Origin: CAMLHU01 sp039917855
GTDB taxonomy: Bacteria; Gemmatimonadota; Gemmatimonadetes; Gemmatimonadales; GWC2-71-9
Assembly: GCA_039917855.1 (NCBI GenBank)
Contig: JBDSIR010000146.1
Span: 1 to 64,000, forward strand
DNA: 64,000 nt
Reading direction: 5' to 3'
The position numbers were made by a program, and so were the translations under genes. Of this stretch, positions 15,847-24,550 are shown piece after piece. Numbering within the stretch: the first letter of the stretch is position 1; each line of letters begins with the position of its first letter. The notes beneath the pieces are model-generated. The model did not search any database, was not told the DNA's origin, and saw only the letters and a list, made by a program, of their open reading frames with translations.

Positions 15847-16997
15847 TTGAATCGCAGCAGGGCGGCGAGCCCGTCGACCGCCTTGGCCGCGGCCGCATCG
15901 TAGAGCACGTTGATGTCAAGTCGCTGGCGGAGCGCCTCTTCGAGCGCCTCGTCGACCACGTCGGTGACCGGCTCCGGATCGCCTTCCCCCTTCCACGCGG
16001 CATTCTCGCCCGGCACCACCAGCCGGCCGGAGCCACGGAGCCGGAACCCCGGACGGCTCGTCTCCCCGTGCACGAGGAGGGTGCGCACCTTGCCGTGCGC
16101 GAGCGCCGTGAGGGTATCGGCGACGCCGTTCACGGCCCAGCCGCGCCCGACCCCCTCCTTCATCTCGGCCACCACCGCCGCTTCGCGTTGATGTTCGTAG
16201 TTGGCGCGCACGTCGATCGCCGCCTCGCGCACGATCGCGGCCGTGGCCTCCTTGGGTCCCAGCGTCCCGACACCGAGGAGGCGCTCGAAGACGTACTGAT
16301 GGAGAAAGGCCGCCACCGCTTCGGGGGTGCTGCCGGGGCCGAGGAGGATGACGCCCTGGAACGGCTCACGGCGGGCCAGGTCGAAGAGCCGAGCCGCCAC
16401 GTTCTCGAGGTGGCGCTGCTGGGCGTTCCGGATCCGGTTGTGATAGGTGTGCTCCCCCATCCCGGCGCCCGCTTTGCGACCCAGGCGCGGCCGCTCCTCG
16501 TTGCCGAGGGTGACGAGCTCGGTCCCGAGCTCGGTGGCGTCGAAGGCGGTGACGCGGAAGAACCGGGCGTGGGTCCGGTCGACCACGCCGACGAGGAGAC
16601 GACCGACTTCGTCCTCGATGCCGGCCAGCTCACGCACCAGCGGCGCGCGCGATACCGTCAGGCGCGAGCGGTGTACCGTCGGGAGCTCGAACACTTCCCA
16701 GAGACGCCGCGCCTTCGACGCGAAGAGCGCCAGCCCCTGGCCGTGCGGGAGCTGGCCCGGATGGGCGAGGTGTTCCTGGATCCGCTTCAGATCGGCGGTG
16801 ATCGCGTCGCGCTCCGCACGGTCGAAGTCCATCTTCTCGACCGCCCGCTCCGCCGCCTTGATCAGGTTCTTCAGCTTGATGAGGAACTTCCCCCGCTCAC
16901 GGTCACGGGGTTCGAGTTTGAGATAGAGGGACACGACCGGTGCGCCAGTACGCTCCTTGGCGAGGCGGTCGAGCTGCTTGTTGTTGGGAGTGGGCAT
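15843..16997 (-). CDS. Bacterial eRF1-like (baeRF) family protein
   Basis: A 384-residue protein resembling bacterial archaeo-eRF1 homologues: N-terminal VSLYLKLEPRDRERGK, central FELPTVHRSRLTV and VGVVDRTHARFFRV, GVILLGPGSTPEAVAAFL, and a C-terminal L7Ae-like segment GKVRTLLVHGETSRPGFRL. These proteins are thought to act at the ribosome or in peptidyl-tRNA handling, but no bacterial member is well characterised. ATG 16997 with AAGGGAG upstream. It leads the lower part of the mutase operon, downstream of the repeat element at 17036-17305. Confidence 0.7.
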   Translation of the reverse strand: MPTPNNKQLDRLAKERTGAPVVSLYLKLEPRDRERGKFLIKLKNLIKAAERAVEKMDFDRAERDAITADLKRIQEHLAHPGQLPHGQGLALFASKARRLWEVFELPTVHRSRLTVSRAPLVRELAGIEDEVGRLLVGVVDRTHARFFRVTAFDATELGTELVTLGNEERPRLGRKAGAGMGEHTYHNRIRNAQQRHLENVAARLFDLARREPFQGVILLGPGSTPEAVAAFLHQYVFERLLGVGTLGPKEATAAIVREAAIDVRANYEHQREAAVVAEMKEGVGRGWAVNGVADTLTALAHGKVRTLLVHGETSRPGFRLRGSGRLVVPGENAAWKGEGDPEPVTDVVDEALEEALRQRLDINVLYDAAAAKAVDGLAALLRFK

Positions 16998-17035
16998 TAC
17001 TGCTCCCTTCGTTGAGTACGAGTGACGATCGTCGA

Positions 17036-17305
17036 CCCGCGAAGCGGCGGACCCTCTCCGCGGTCTGTCATCCTGAGGGCGCTTCAGCGCCCGAAGGATC
17101 TCCGCCGTCCTTGCCGAGATATGGCATGGCGTCGTGCTTCATCCCAAACTCGCGCGGGTCGATCCACTGCTTCCAGTGAGGCATCGCAATACTTGTCCTG
17201 CGCAGGCCCCGTGAGGATCCCGGCAGAACTTGCCGGAGATCCTTCGGCCCCTGAAGGGGCCTCAGGATGACAGGGCGCGGGGTTCGTCCGCCGCTTCGCG
17301 GGTCA
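17036..17305. repeat. MITE-like inverted-repeat element, copy A
   Basis: This fills the gap between the mutase large chain and the eRF1-like gene. The ends are inverted repeats of about 70 bases containing CCCGCGAAGCGGCGGAC, then CTGTCATCCTGAGG, then a short inner hairpin around CTTCAG, then GAAGGATCTCCG. About 130 bases lie between. Minus-strand translation of the centre gives a short open stretch (IDPREFGMKHDAMPY) with no recognised homologue. Copy B at 20126-20352 shares the end words. Confidence 0.75.
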
Positions 17306-17322
17306 CGACGTACCACACACCC

Positions 17323-19005
17323 CTAGAAGAACACCGGCTCCCGATACGCTCCCCACACCCCTTCCAGCGTGTGGCGGATCTCGTAGAGGGTGCAATAGGC
17401 ACGGGCGCAGTCGAGCATCGCCGGGATGACGTTCTGGTCCTCGGTCGCCGCCAACTGGAGGGCGGCGAGCCGCTGTTCCACCAGCGCACCGTCACGCTCG
17501 GCGCGGAGCTTGGCCATTCGGATCCGCTGGGTCCGCTCGGCGGCGTCGGAGACCTTGAGGATGTCGACGTCGGGCTCGTTGTGTTCGAGAAAGCGATTGA
17601 CCCCGACCACCGCCTTGTGGTCGGACTCGACCTCGGCCTGGAAGCGCGAAGCGCTCGACGCGATCTGGCGCTGGAACCATCCCGACTCGATCCCCGCCAC
17701 CACCCCGCCCTGCGCCTCGATCTCGGCGAAGAGCCCTTCGGCCTCGCGCTCGAGCCGGTCGGTCAACGCCTCGATGAACCAGGACCCGCCGAGGGGATCC
17801 TGGACGTTGGGGACCCCGGTCTCGTAGGCGAGGATCTGCTGGGTCCGGAGCGCGATCCGCACCGAGTCCTCGGTCGGTAACGCCAAAGTCTCATCGAAGG
17901 CGTTGGTATGGAGCGACTGGGTGCCGCCCAGCACGGCGGCGAGCGCCTGATAGGCCACCCGCACCACGTTGTTGTATGGCTGCTGCGCCGTGAGCGAGAC
18001 CCCGGCGGTCTGGCTATGGAAGCGCATCTTCCAGCTGCGGTCGTCGGTGGCGCCGTATTTGTCGCGGAGACGCCGGGCCCAGATGCGCCGGGCGGCGCGG
18101 AGCTTGGCGATCTCCTCGAAGAAATCATTGTGGATGTCCCAGAAGAATGAGAGCCGCGGGCCGAAGGCGTCGACCTTGAGCCCCCGCGCCATTCCGCGCT
18201 CCACATAGGTGAAGCCGTTGGCGAGCGTGAAGGCGAGTTCCTGCGCCGCCGTGGCCCCCGCCTCGCGGATGTGGTAGCCGCTGATGGAGATGGTATTCCA
18301 TTTAGGCGCGTGGGTGCTGCCCCATTCGAACATGTCGACGATGAGCTTGAGCGCCGGCTCGACCGGATAGACCCATGCGTGCTGGGCCATGTACTCCTTG
18401 AGGATGTCGTTCTGGACCGTGCCCTGCAGCTTGGCCGACGGCACCCCCTGTTTCTCGGCGGCGGCGATGAAGAAGCACCAGAGCATCGCCGCGGGTCCGT
18501 TGATCGTCATCGACACGGAGACCTGGTCGAGCGGGATCCCGTCGAAGAGCGTCTCCATGTCGGCCAGCGAGCTGATCGCCACGCCGCACTTCCCGACCTC
18601 GCCCTCGGAGCGGACGTGATCGGAGTCGTAGCCCATCAGGGTCGGAAAATCGAACGCCACGGAAAGTCCGGTCTGGCCGCGCGCCAGCAGGAACTTGTAC
18701 CGGGCGTTGGTGTCCTCGGCGGTACCGAAGCCGGCGAACTGGCGCATCGTCCAGAGCTTGCCCCGGTACCCCGACGGGTGGATGCCCCGGGTGTAGGGGA
18801 ACTGCCCCGGGAGTTCCGCCGCGGGCATCGTGTCGAGCGGGGTATACACCGGCTCAAGCTCGAGGCCGGAGATGGTGTTGAAGTCGGTATCATCGCGGAG
18901 CGGCTGCTTGGCATAGAGCGCCCGCCACTTGGCGATCTCGGCGCGGAGCGTGGCCAGTTCCCGCTCCTGGGCGGCCAGGCGTTCGTCGACACGGGTCGTG
19001 GTCAT
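17323..19005 (-). CDS. Methylmalonyl-CoA mutase, large (catalytic) subunit
   Basis: A 560-residue TIM-barrel chain: FPYTRGIHPSGYRGKLWTMR near 69, GLSVAFDFPTLMGYDSDH near 112, SVSMTINGPAAMLW, LQGTVQNDILKEY, NTISISGYHIREAGA, FHSQTAGVSLTAQQPYNN and GTQSLHTNAFDET. It holds methylmalonyl-CoA while the separate 149-residue chain supplies B12. The length and the lack of a fused B12 domain match split mutases of archaea and some bacteria. MeaB lies 16 bp upstream, giving a two-gene unit bracketed by the two MITE-like elements. Confidence 0.96.
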   Translation of the reverse strand: MTTTRVDERLAAQERELATLRAEIAKWRALYAKQPLRDDTDFNTISGLELEPVYTPLDTMPAAELPGQFPYTRGIHPSGYRGKLWTMRQFAGFGTAEDTNARYKFLLARGQTGLSVAFDFPTLMGYDSDHVRSEGEVGKCGVAISSLADMETLFDGIPLDQVSVSMTINGPAAMLWCFFIAAAEKQGVPSAKLQGTVQNDILKEYMAQHAWVYPVEPALKLIVDMFEWGSTHAPKWNTISISGYHIREAGATAAQELAFTLANGFTYVERGMARGLKVDAFGPRLSFFWDIHNDFFEEIAKLRAARRIWARRLRDKYGATDDRSWKMRFHSQTAGVSLTAQQPYNNVVRVAYQALAAVLGGTQSLHTNAFDETLALPTEDSVRIALRTQQILAYETGVPNVQDPLGGSWFIEALTDRLEREAEGLFAEIEAQGGVVAGIESGWFQRQIASSASRFQAEVESDHKAVVGVNRFLEHNEPDVDILKVSDAAERTQRIRMAKLRAERDGALVEQRLAALQLAATEDQNVIPAMLDCARAYCTLYEIRHTLEGVWGAYREPVFF

Positions 19006-19021
19006 CGGTCCCCTCCGGTGG

Positions 19022-20065
19022 TCAGGCGCGGGCGCCCTGGCGCAGGTGGTCGAGCACTTCCGCAGCCACCTCGTACGGGCTCACCCTCCCCGCCGCGATG
19101 TCGTCCAGCCGCTCGGCGATCCGCCGCTCGGTGTCGGTCTCTTCCTTGAGCCACGCCAAGGCGTGGCGGGTCACCACCTCGCGGGTCCGTTCGCGCAGCC
19201 GCTCCCGGCGACGGTGGGCGAGGTCGCCCGTCCGTTCGAGCCAGCGGTGATGGGCGTCGAGCGCGACCATCAGCTCGTCGATCCCTTCGCCCTTGACCGC
19301 GCTGGTGCCGAGCACCGGTGGAAGCCAGACCGCCGCGTCGGGATCGCCGGCATGCAGCACCGCCTTCCGTTCGGTCGACTTGAGCGCGCCGTGGTGCGCC
19401 GGGACATTGCGATAGGCGTGGCCGGTCCGGATGCCGAGGGTGATCTCGATCTCCTGCCGGAGCCGGTCGGCGCCGGGCCGGTCGGCCTTGTTCACCGTGT
19501 ACAGATCGGCCGCTTCCATCACGCCGCTTTTGAGCGCCTGGATCCCATCCCCCGATTCGGGCACCAGCACAAGGAGGGTGGTGTCGGCGGTGCGGGTCAC
19601 GTCGAGCTCCGACTGTCCTACCCCTACGGTCTCGACCAGGATCCGGTCGAACCCCGCCGCGTCGAGCACGTCGCAGACCTCCCGCGTCGTGGTGGCGAGC
19701 CCGCCGAGGGAGCCGCGGGTGGCCATCGAGCGGATGTAGACGTCCTTGTCGAGGGCGATCGCCTCCATCCGGATCCGGTCGCCGAGGAGGGCGCCACCGG
19801 TAAAGGGGCTGGTCGGGTCGACCGCGACCACGGCGACGCGGAGCCCCTCGGCCCGGAGGGCGAGGACCAGACGCTCCGTGAGGGTCGATTTCCCTGCCCC
19901 CGGAGGCCCCGTGATCCCGATCCGCCGGGCGTGCCCCTGGCGGGGGTGGATGGAGGCCAGCAGCTGCTCGAAGCCCGAGCGGCCATTCTCTACAATAGAG
20001 ATGGCGCGGGCGAGCGCGGCGGGGCGCCCCTGGGCGAGCTCGGCGAGGATGTGGTCAAGATGCAT
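19022..20065 (-). CDS. meaB: MeaB/ArgK-family GTPase, mutase chaperone
   Basis: A 347-residue G3E GTPase. P-loop GITGPPGAGKSTLTE is near residue 43, followed by VVAVDPTSPFTGGALLGDRIRM, the switch region FDRILVETVGVGQSE and TVNKADRPGAD. MeaB loads and protects adenosylcobalamin on methylmalonyl-CoA mutase, which agrees with the mutase gene directly downstream. The ATG at 20065 (MHLDHILAEL) matches the family N-terminus; the longer frame to 20158 runs into a repeat. A basic helical C-terminus follows the GTPase domain. Confidence 0.95.
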   Translation of the reverse strand: MHLDHILAELAQGRPAALARAISIVENGRSGFEQLLASIHPRQGHARRIGITGPPGAGKSTLTERLVLALRAEGLRVAVVAVDPTSPFTGGALLGDRIRMEAIALDKDVYIRSMATRGSLGGLATTTREVCDVLDAAGFDRILVETVGVGQSELDVTRTADTTLLVLVPESGDGIQALKSGVMEAADLYTVNKADRPGADRLRQEIEITLGIRTGHAYRNVPAHHGALKSTERKAVLHAGDPDAAVWLPPVLGTSAVKGEGIDELMVALDAHHRWLERTGDLAHRRRERLRERTREVVTRHALAWLKEETDTERRIAERLDDIAAGRVSPYEVAAEVLDHLRQGARA

Positions 20066-20125
20066 CGGCTGGAAAATCACCGTCTTAGGCGACTGGGGCA
20101 AGTTCGCTGGCTGTGCCATCGGCCC

Positions 20126-20352
20126 GCGAAGCGGCAGCGACACTACGCCTGCTGTCATCCTGAGGGCGCTTCAGCGCCAGAAGGATCTCCGGGTCGCTTG
20201 TCGTGGTACTTCGAGGCCGTGATGCTGATCGGCAGCGATTCCAAGCATGGGCTCCGCGATCACCGCTCCGAACCAGCACGACGATCCTGGCATCCCAATC
20301 ATGCCGGCCGGAGATCCTTCGGGGCCTGAAGGCCCCTCAGGATGACAGCGCG
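20126..20352. repeat. MITE-like inverted-repeat element, copy B
   Basis: The 323-bp gap between the UbiB-type gene and MeaB holds a second copy of the TCATCCTGAG...GAAGGATCTCC element. The left end has CCCGCGAAGCGGC and GCTGTCATCCTGAGG; the right end (20310-20350) is the inverse. The last 80 bases of the core can be aligned loosely with copy A. It ends beside a separate short palindrome (GGCCGCCCGGGACGGGCGGCC, 20368-20388 region) that may terminate the operon upstream. Confidence 0.75.
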
Positions 20353-20365
20353 CGTGATGGGTACG

Positions 20366-20388
20366 GCCGCCCGGGACGGGCGGCCCTA
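20366..20388 (-). terminator. GC-rich palindrome at the operon 3' end
   Basis: Immediately after the UbiB-type stop, GGGCCGCCCG and CGGGCGGCC flank a 4-base loop. There is no T-run, so it is either a weak intrinsic terminator or a REP-like site. Confidence 0.5.
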
Positions 20389-22026
20389 CTACCTCCGCAG
20401 GCTCCTCGCCTTGAACCGCAACGGATTCTGGAACAGATGGCTCGGCAGCAGGAACACCACCACGAACATCCCGAAGCTGATCATCAGCCCGAGCACCAGC
20501 ACCTCGAGCCGGCGGCTGGCGAGATACACGATCGAGGTGATCATCCCGACCGTGAAGGCGAAGACCGCCAGCAGCAGCCGCCGCACCTGGGTGCCGATGA
20601 AGCGCTGCAGCTCGCCGACGTCCCGCGGATGCCAGCGGACCTTGAGTTCCTCGCGTTCCACCCGGCGGATCAGGTCGCGCAGGGAGCGGACCCCCTGGGT
20701 CACTTCCTTGGCCCAGTCGCCCAGTCCGGCCTGCGGCTCCTGCCCCAGGAGTGCGGCCATCAACTTCGGCCGCCATCGGTCGAGGACGGGCTTGAGCTCC
20801 TGCGCCACGTTCACGTTCGGGTCGTACCGAAGCGCCAACCCTTCCACCAGCGCCGAGGCCCGCCCGAAGTAGACGAGGTCGCTCGGCAGCATCAGCGGCC
20901 AGTCGTAGAACGAGTGGACCAGTTCGTCCACCAGCTTGCCGATCTGCCGGACGCTCGCCCCCCGCTGGCCCGCCAGTTCGACCACTCGCCGGGCAGCGTC
21001 CTGCACCGCCCCGCGATCAGCGTCGGGATCCAGGATGCCGAGTTCATAGAAACCGTTGATGACGCCGTCGGGGTCGCCCTGGGCGGCGGCCAGGACCAGG
21101 CGCGCCAATTTGGTCCGGAGCTCCCGTTCGACCGGGATGACCATTCCGAAGTCGAGGAGCACCACCCGCCCCCGGGGATCGACGAGGAGGTTGCCCGGGT
21201 GGGGGTCGGCGTGGAACAGCCCGTCGACCAGCATCATCTGCAGATAAAGCTCACCGACGGTCCGGACCAGGTGACGGACGTCGATCTCGCCGCTGGCGAT
21301 CCGGTCGTGCAGCCGATCGATGCGGGTCCCCTCGATGTACTCGAGCACCAGGACCCGGCGGGTCACCAGGGCCGTCACGACCTCGGGGACCACCACCTGC
21401 GGGAAGGGGGCCAGGTTCTGCCGAATGAGCTGCGCCTGACGCGCTTCCTCGCGGAAATCGAGTTCCCCACCGATCCGCTTGGCGAACTCGCTGACGATGG
21501 CGCCAAGGGCCCGGGTGTGATGGTTCGGGAAGAGGACCTGGACGACGAGGAGGAACCGGAAGGCGATGTCCAGGTCGTCGTGCACCAGCTCGACGACACC
21601 GGGGCGGAGGACCTTCACGGCCACCTCGCGCCCGTGCCAGGTCGCGCGGTGCACCTGCCCGAGCGACGCGGCCGCCAGAGGCACCGTATCCCACTGCTCG
21701 AACAGCTCTGCCACCGGCGCGCCGAGCTCGGTCCGCACCACCGACTCCGCGACACCCGGTGCCAGCGGCGGCACCTGGTCGGAGAGCGTCGCGAGGGTCG
21801 AGAGATAGGGCTCGGGGAGGATGTCGGCGCGGACGCCGAGGACCTGGGCCAGTTTGATGAACGTGGGACCCAGCTCCGCGAGGGTGCGGGTCAGGCGCTG
21901 GGCGCGGCGGCCGTGGAAGTCCTCGCTGCGGTGGGGGGTCCCGCCGAACACGATGAACCGGCGCCGGTCGCGGAGGAAGCCGACGAGGAACGGCAAAAGC
22001 GCGAAGAGGACGCGGAGGGCCCGCAT
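20389..22026 (-). CDS. ABC1/UbiB-family atypical kinase
   Basis: A 545-residue UbiB-like protein. Visible motifs: GPTFIKLAQVLGVRADILP near 53 (KxGQ-type lid), AAASLGQVHRA near 120, VKVLRPGV, the catalytic loop FHADPHPGNLLVD and the metal-binding LLDFGMVIP. Two C-terminal membrane helices are predicted (LLLAVFAFTVGMITSIVYLA and VLVLGLMISFGMFVVVFLLP). UbiB/COQ8 proteins support isoprenoid quinone synthesis and have unorthodox ATPase activity. The start at 22026 overlaps the MgtE stop (TGATG). A longer frame to 22545 lies within mgtE and is rejected. Confidence 0.93.
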   Translation of the reverse strand: MRALRVLFALLPFLVGFLRDRRRFIVFGGTPHRSEDFHGRRAQRLTRTLAELGPTFIKLAQVLGVRADILPEPYLSTLATLSDQVPPLAPGVAESVVRTELGAPVAELFEQWDTVPLAAASLGQVHRATWHGREVAVKVLRPGVVELVHDDLDIAFRFLLVVQVLFPNHHTRALGAIVSEFAKRIGGELDFREEARQAQLIRQNLAPFPQVVVPEVVTALVTRRVLVLEYIEGTRIDRLHDRIASGEIDVRHLVRTVGELYLQMMLVDGLFHADPHPGNLLVDPRGRVVLLDFGMVIPVERELRTKLARLVLAAAQGDPDGVINGFYELGILDPDADRGAVQDAARRVVELAGQRGASVRQIGKLVDELVHSFYDWPLMLPSDLVYFGRASALVEGLALRYDPNVNVAQELKPVLDRWRPKLMAALLGQEPQAGLGDWAKEVTQGVRSLRDLIRRVEREELKVRWHPRDVGELQRFIGTQVRRLLLAVFAFTVGMITSIVYLASRRLEVLVLGLMISFGMFVVVFLLPSHLFQNPLRFKARSLRR

Positions 22027-23366
22027 CAGAGCAGGAACTTCGTCGCGAGACCGAGGAGCAGGAAGAACCCGATCATGTCGGTAAAGGTCGTCACGAAGAT
22101 CGACGACGCGACGGCGGGGTCGACCTTGAACTTCTCCAGCAGGATCGGAACGAACGCGCCTGCGAACCCCGCCACCATCAGATTGCAGGTCATCGCGAGG
22201 AAGACGATCACGCCGAAGCGGATCCCCAGACCGAACACCATCGCGACGAGCATCACCACCAGGCCGTTGCCGACGCCGTTGATGAGCCCGACCACGACCT
22301 CCTTGGCCACGACGCGCATCCCCTGCCCCTTCGGCACCAGGCCGAGGGCCAGGCGTCGCACCGTCACGGCGAGCGCCTGGGTGCCGGCGTTGCCCCCCAT
22401 CCCGGCGATCACCGGCATCCAGAGCGCCAGCACCGTGAGCCGGGCGATGGTGTTCTGGAAGATCCCGACGACGGACGCGGCCATGAACGCCGTGATCAGG
22501 TTCACATAGAGCCACGGGAGGCGGCTCCGCACCGCCGCGGTCCACCGGGCCGCGATGTCCTCGTCGGCCGAGACGCCGCCGAACTTGAGCAGGTCTTCCG
22601 TCGCTTCGGCCTCGACCACGTCGATGACGTCGTCGAAGGTGACTCGGCCAAGGAGCCGCCCGTTGCCGTCGACCACCGGCACCTCGAGCAGGTTGTAGCG
22701 CGACATCAGGTCGGCCACATGCTCCTGGCCCTCCTCCGGATGCACCCGGATATCGGCATCCTCCATGAACTCGCGCACCGGCCGCTCCGGCGGACTCGTC
22801 ACCAGCCCCTTGAGCGGCACGATGCCCTGCAAATGACTGTCCCGATCGGTCACGTAGACCTGGATGAAGCCTTCGGCCTCTTCCGATTGCCGACGGATCG
22901 CCTCGATCGCTTCCGCCGCCGTGACGTTGTCGGGCACGGTCACGAGGCGGGTGGTCATCAGTCCGCCGGCCGACTCCTCGTCGTAGCGCAGCAGCTTCTC
23001 GACGTCGGCACGCTCGGGCGCCTCGACCTCCGCGAGGATCCGCTCGGCGGTGTGCTCGTCCATCTGGCCGAGGAGGTCGGCCGCGTCGTCGTCGGCGAGT
23101 TCCCCGACGATCTCGGCGGCCCGCCCCGGGTGCATCGCCGCGAGGGTGTCCTCGGCGTGATCCTCCTCGGGCATCTCGGCGAGCGCTTCACCCGAGAGCT
23201 CGGGCGGGAGGGCGGAGACCGCGACGAGCCGTTCGGTATCGTCCAGGGAGGAAAGGACTTCCCCCAGGTCGGCCGCTTCGAGCTCGTGCGCCGCCGACAC
23301 GAAGGCGTCGATATGACCGGTGCGGACGAGCTCCGCGATGACCTGCAGCCGCGAGGGCTTTCTCAC
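22026..23366 (-). CDS. mgtE: MgtE-type magnesium transporter
   Basis: A 446-residue protein with all MgtE parts: an acidic N-domain of helical repeats (residues about 20-130), two CBS domains (about 135-255; MTTRLVTVPDNVTAAEAI and MSRYNLLEVPVVDGNGRLLG) and five membrane helices (about 285-446). The transmembrane signature MPVIAGMGGNAGTQALAVTVR carries the Mg-selective GNAGTQ. CBS and N domains close the pore when cytoplasmic Mg2+ is high. GTG start overlaps the CNNM stop by 4 bases. Confidence 0.95.
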   Translation of the reverse strand: MRKPSRLQVIAELVRTGHIDAFVSAAHELEAADLGEVLSSLDDTERLVAVSALPPELSGEALAEMPEEDHAEDTLAAMHPGRAAEIVGELADDDAADLLGQMDEHTAERILAEVEAPERADVEKLLRYDEESAGGLMTTRLVTVPDNVTAAEAIEAIRRQSEEAEGFIQVYVTDRDSHLQGIVPLKGLVTSPPERPVREFMEDADIRVHPEEGQEHVADLMSRYNLLEVPVVDGNGRLLGRVTFDDVIDVVEAEATEDLLKFGGVSADEDIAARWTAAVRSRLPWLYVNLITAFMAASVVGIFQNTIARLTVLALWMPVIAGMGGNAGTQALAVTVRRLALGLVPKGQGMRVVAKEVVVGLINGVGNGLVVMLVAMVFGLGIRFGVIVFLAMTCNLMVAGFAGAFVPILLEKFKVDPAVASSIFVTTFTDMIGFFLLLGLATKFLL

Positions 23367-24550
23367 GTGGTCCCCCGGTCGAGGGTGAGGATGGGCACGG
23401 GCCCGGGGCGCACCAGCACCCGTTCGACGCGGGCGGGAGACGCCTGGATGACATCGAATTCGAGTCCGCGGACGGCGAGGCGCTCTCCGGCCTGCGGGAT
23501 CCGCCCGGCCAGCTCGGTGAGGAGCCCCGCCACGGTCGCGGCACTCGTGTCCGGCAGGCGGACGCCGAAGCGCGTCGCGAGCGCGTCGAGCGGGGTCGAG
23601 CCGTCGGTCTCGAACACCTCGGTCGGCGTCGCGGCGGGCGCCGACACTCCCGCGCCGTCGTCCTCATCGAAGATCTCACCGACGAGTGCGGTGAGGAGGT
23701 CTTCGAGCGTCACGATGCCCGCGGTGCCACCGTACTCGTCAAGGACGACGGCGAGATGGCGCCGCTCCCGCTGCATCGCGAGGAGGAGATCGCCGCAGCT
23801 CCGGGTCTCGGGCGTGTGGGTGACGGGATGCCGTGGCAGCTCGGTGTCGCCCTGGGTGAAGAGGTCGAAGGCAAGGAAGACGCCGATGATCTCGTCGAGC
23901 GAACCCCGGTACACCGGCACCCGACTGAACCCGCTCTGGGCAAAGACCAGAAGCAGGTCGTCCCGGCTCGCGTCCTCGGGCACCGCCACCACCTCGGTGC
24001 GAGGGGTCATCACCTCGCGCACCGGTCGTTCGGCAAAGGTCATCACCCCGCCGGCCAGTGCAAGTTCCCGATCGACGGCCACGCCGGCGGCCATCGCCTC
24101 GCGCACGAGCGCGGCGGCGTCGTGGCCGTGACGGCCGGCAGGAAGCACGGGACCGAGGATCCGGGTCAGCGGCGCGATCACGGGGAGCGTCAGCTCCGCG
24201 GTCCTGCCCCCCGCCGCTCGCGCCACCCAGCGGGGCGCGAGATAGCCGACGAGCAGCAGCACCGGCACGCCACCGAACACGAGCACCGCCGCGAGCGCCG
24301 CGCCGGCGAAGCCGGTCACCACCGCGGGGAACGCGGAGCCCAGCAGCACGACCCCGAGGGCGGTCAACGCGCGGGCCGTGCCGAGGTAGACCTCGGCTTC
24401 CGCCAGCCAGGGCGCGGGGCGTTCTCCGCCCCGGAGCCGGCGGTTGGCCGCGCGCGCGAGCTCACGCCGCCCTTCGGCGACGAGCGCCGCGCCGGCGGTG
24501 GCGCCACCGATGGTGAGGATCAGCCCGAGTACAAGCAGGAGCGCGCTCAC
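23363..24550 (-). CDS. CNNM/CorC-family protein with CBS pair (first)
   Basis: A 395-residue protein: N-terminal CNNM/DUF21-type membrane region with three or four helices (LLLVLGLILTIGGATAGAAL, ALTALGVVLLGSAFPAVVTG, ALAAVLVFGGVPVLLLVGYL), a CBS pair starting at PVREVMTPRTEVVAVPED, DEYGGTAGIVTLEDLLTALVGEI, and a C-terminal CorC_HlyC domain. Family members take part in Mg2+ or divalent-cation export and homeostasis; hemolysin-like labels are historical. GTG start, GTGA overlap with the second CNNM gene, which suggests a heteromeric pair. Confidence 0.88.
   Translation of the reverse strand: MSALLLVLGLILTIGGATAGAALVAEGRRELARAANRRLRGGERPAPWLAEAEVYLGTARALTALGVVLLGSAFPAVVTGFAGAALAAVLVFGGVPVLLLVGYLAPRWVARAAGGRTAELTLPVIAPLTRILGPVLPAGRHGHDAAALVREAMAAGVAVDRELALAGGVMTFAERPVREVMTPRTEVVAVPEDASRDDLLLVFAQSGFSRVPVYRGSLDEIIGVFLAFDLFTQGDTELPRHPVTHTPETRSCGDLLLAMQRERRHLAVVLDEYGGTAGIVTLEDLLTALVGEIFDEDDGAGVSAPAATPTEVFETDGSTPLDALATRFGVRLPDTSAATVAGLLTELAGRIPQAGERLAVRGLEFDVIQASPARVERVLVRPGPVPILTLDRGTT

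Noticed and set aside
17068..17316. 82-codon minus-strand frame inside the repeat element
   Set aside because: About half of it translates the inverted ends; the centre matches no family I know, so it is left as part of the element.
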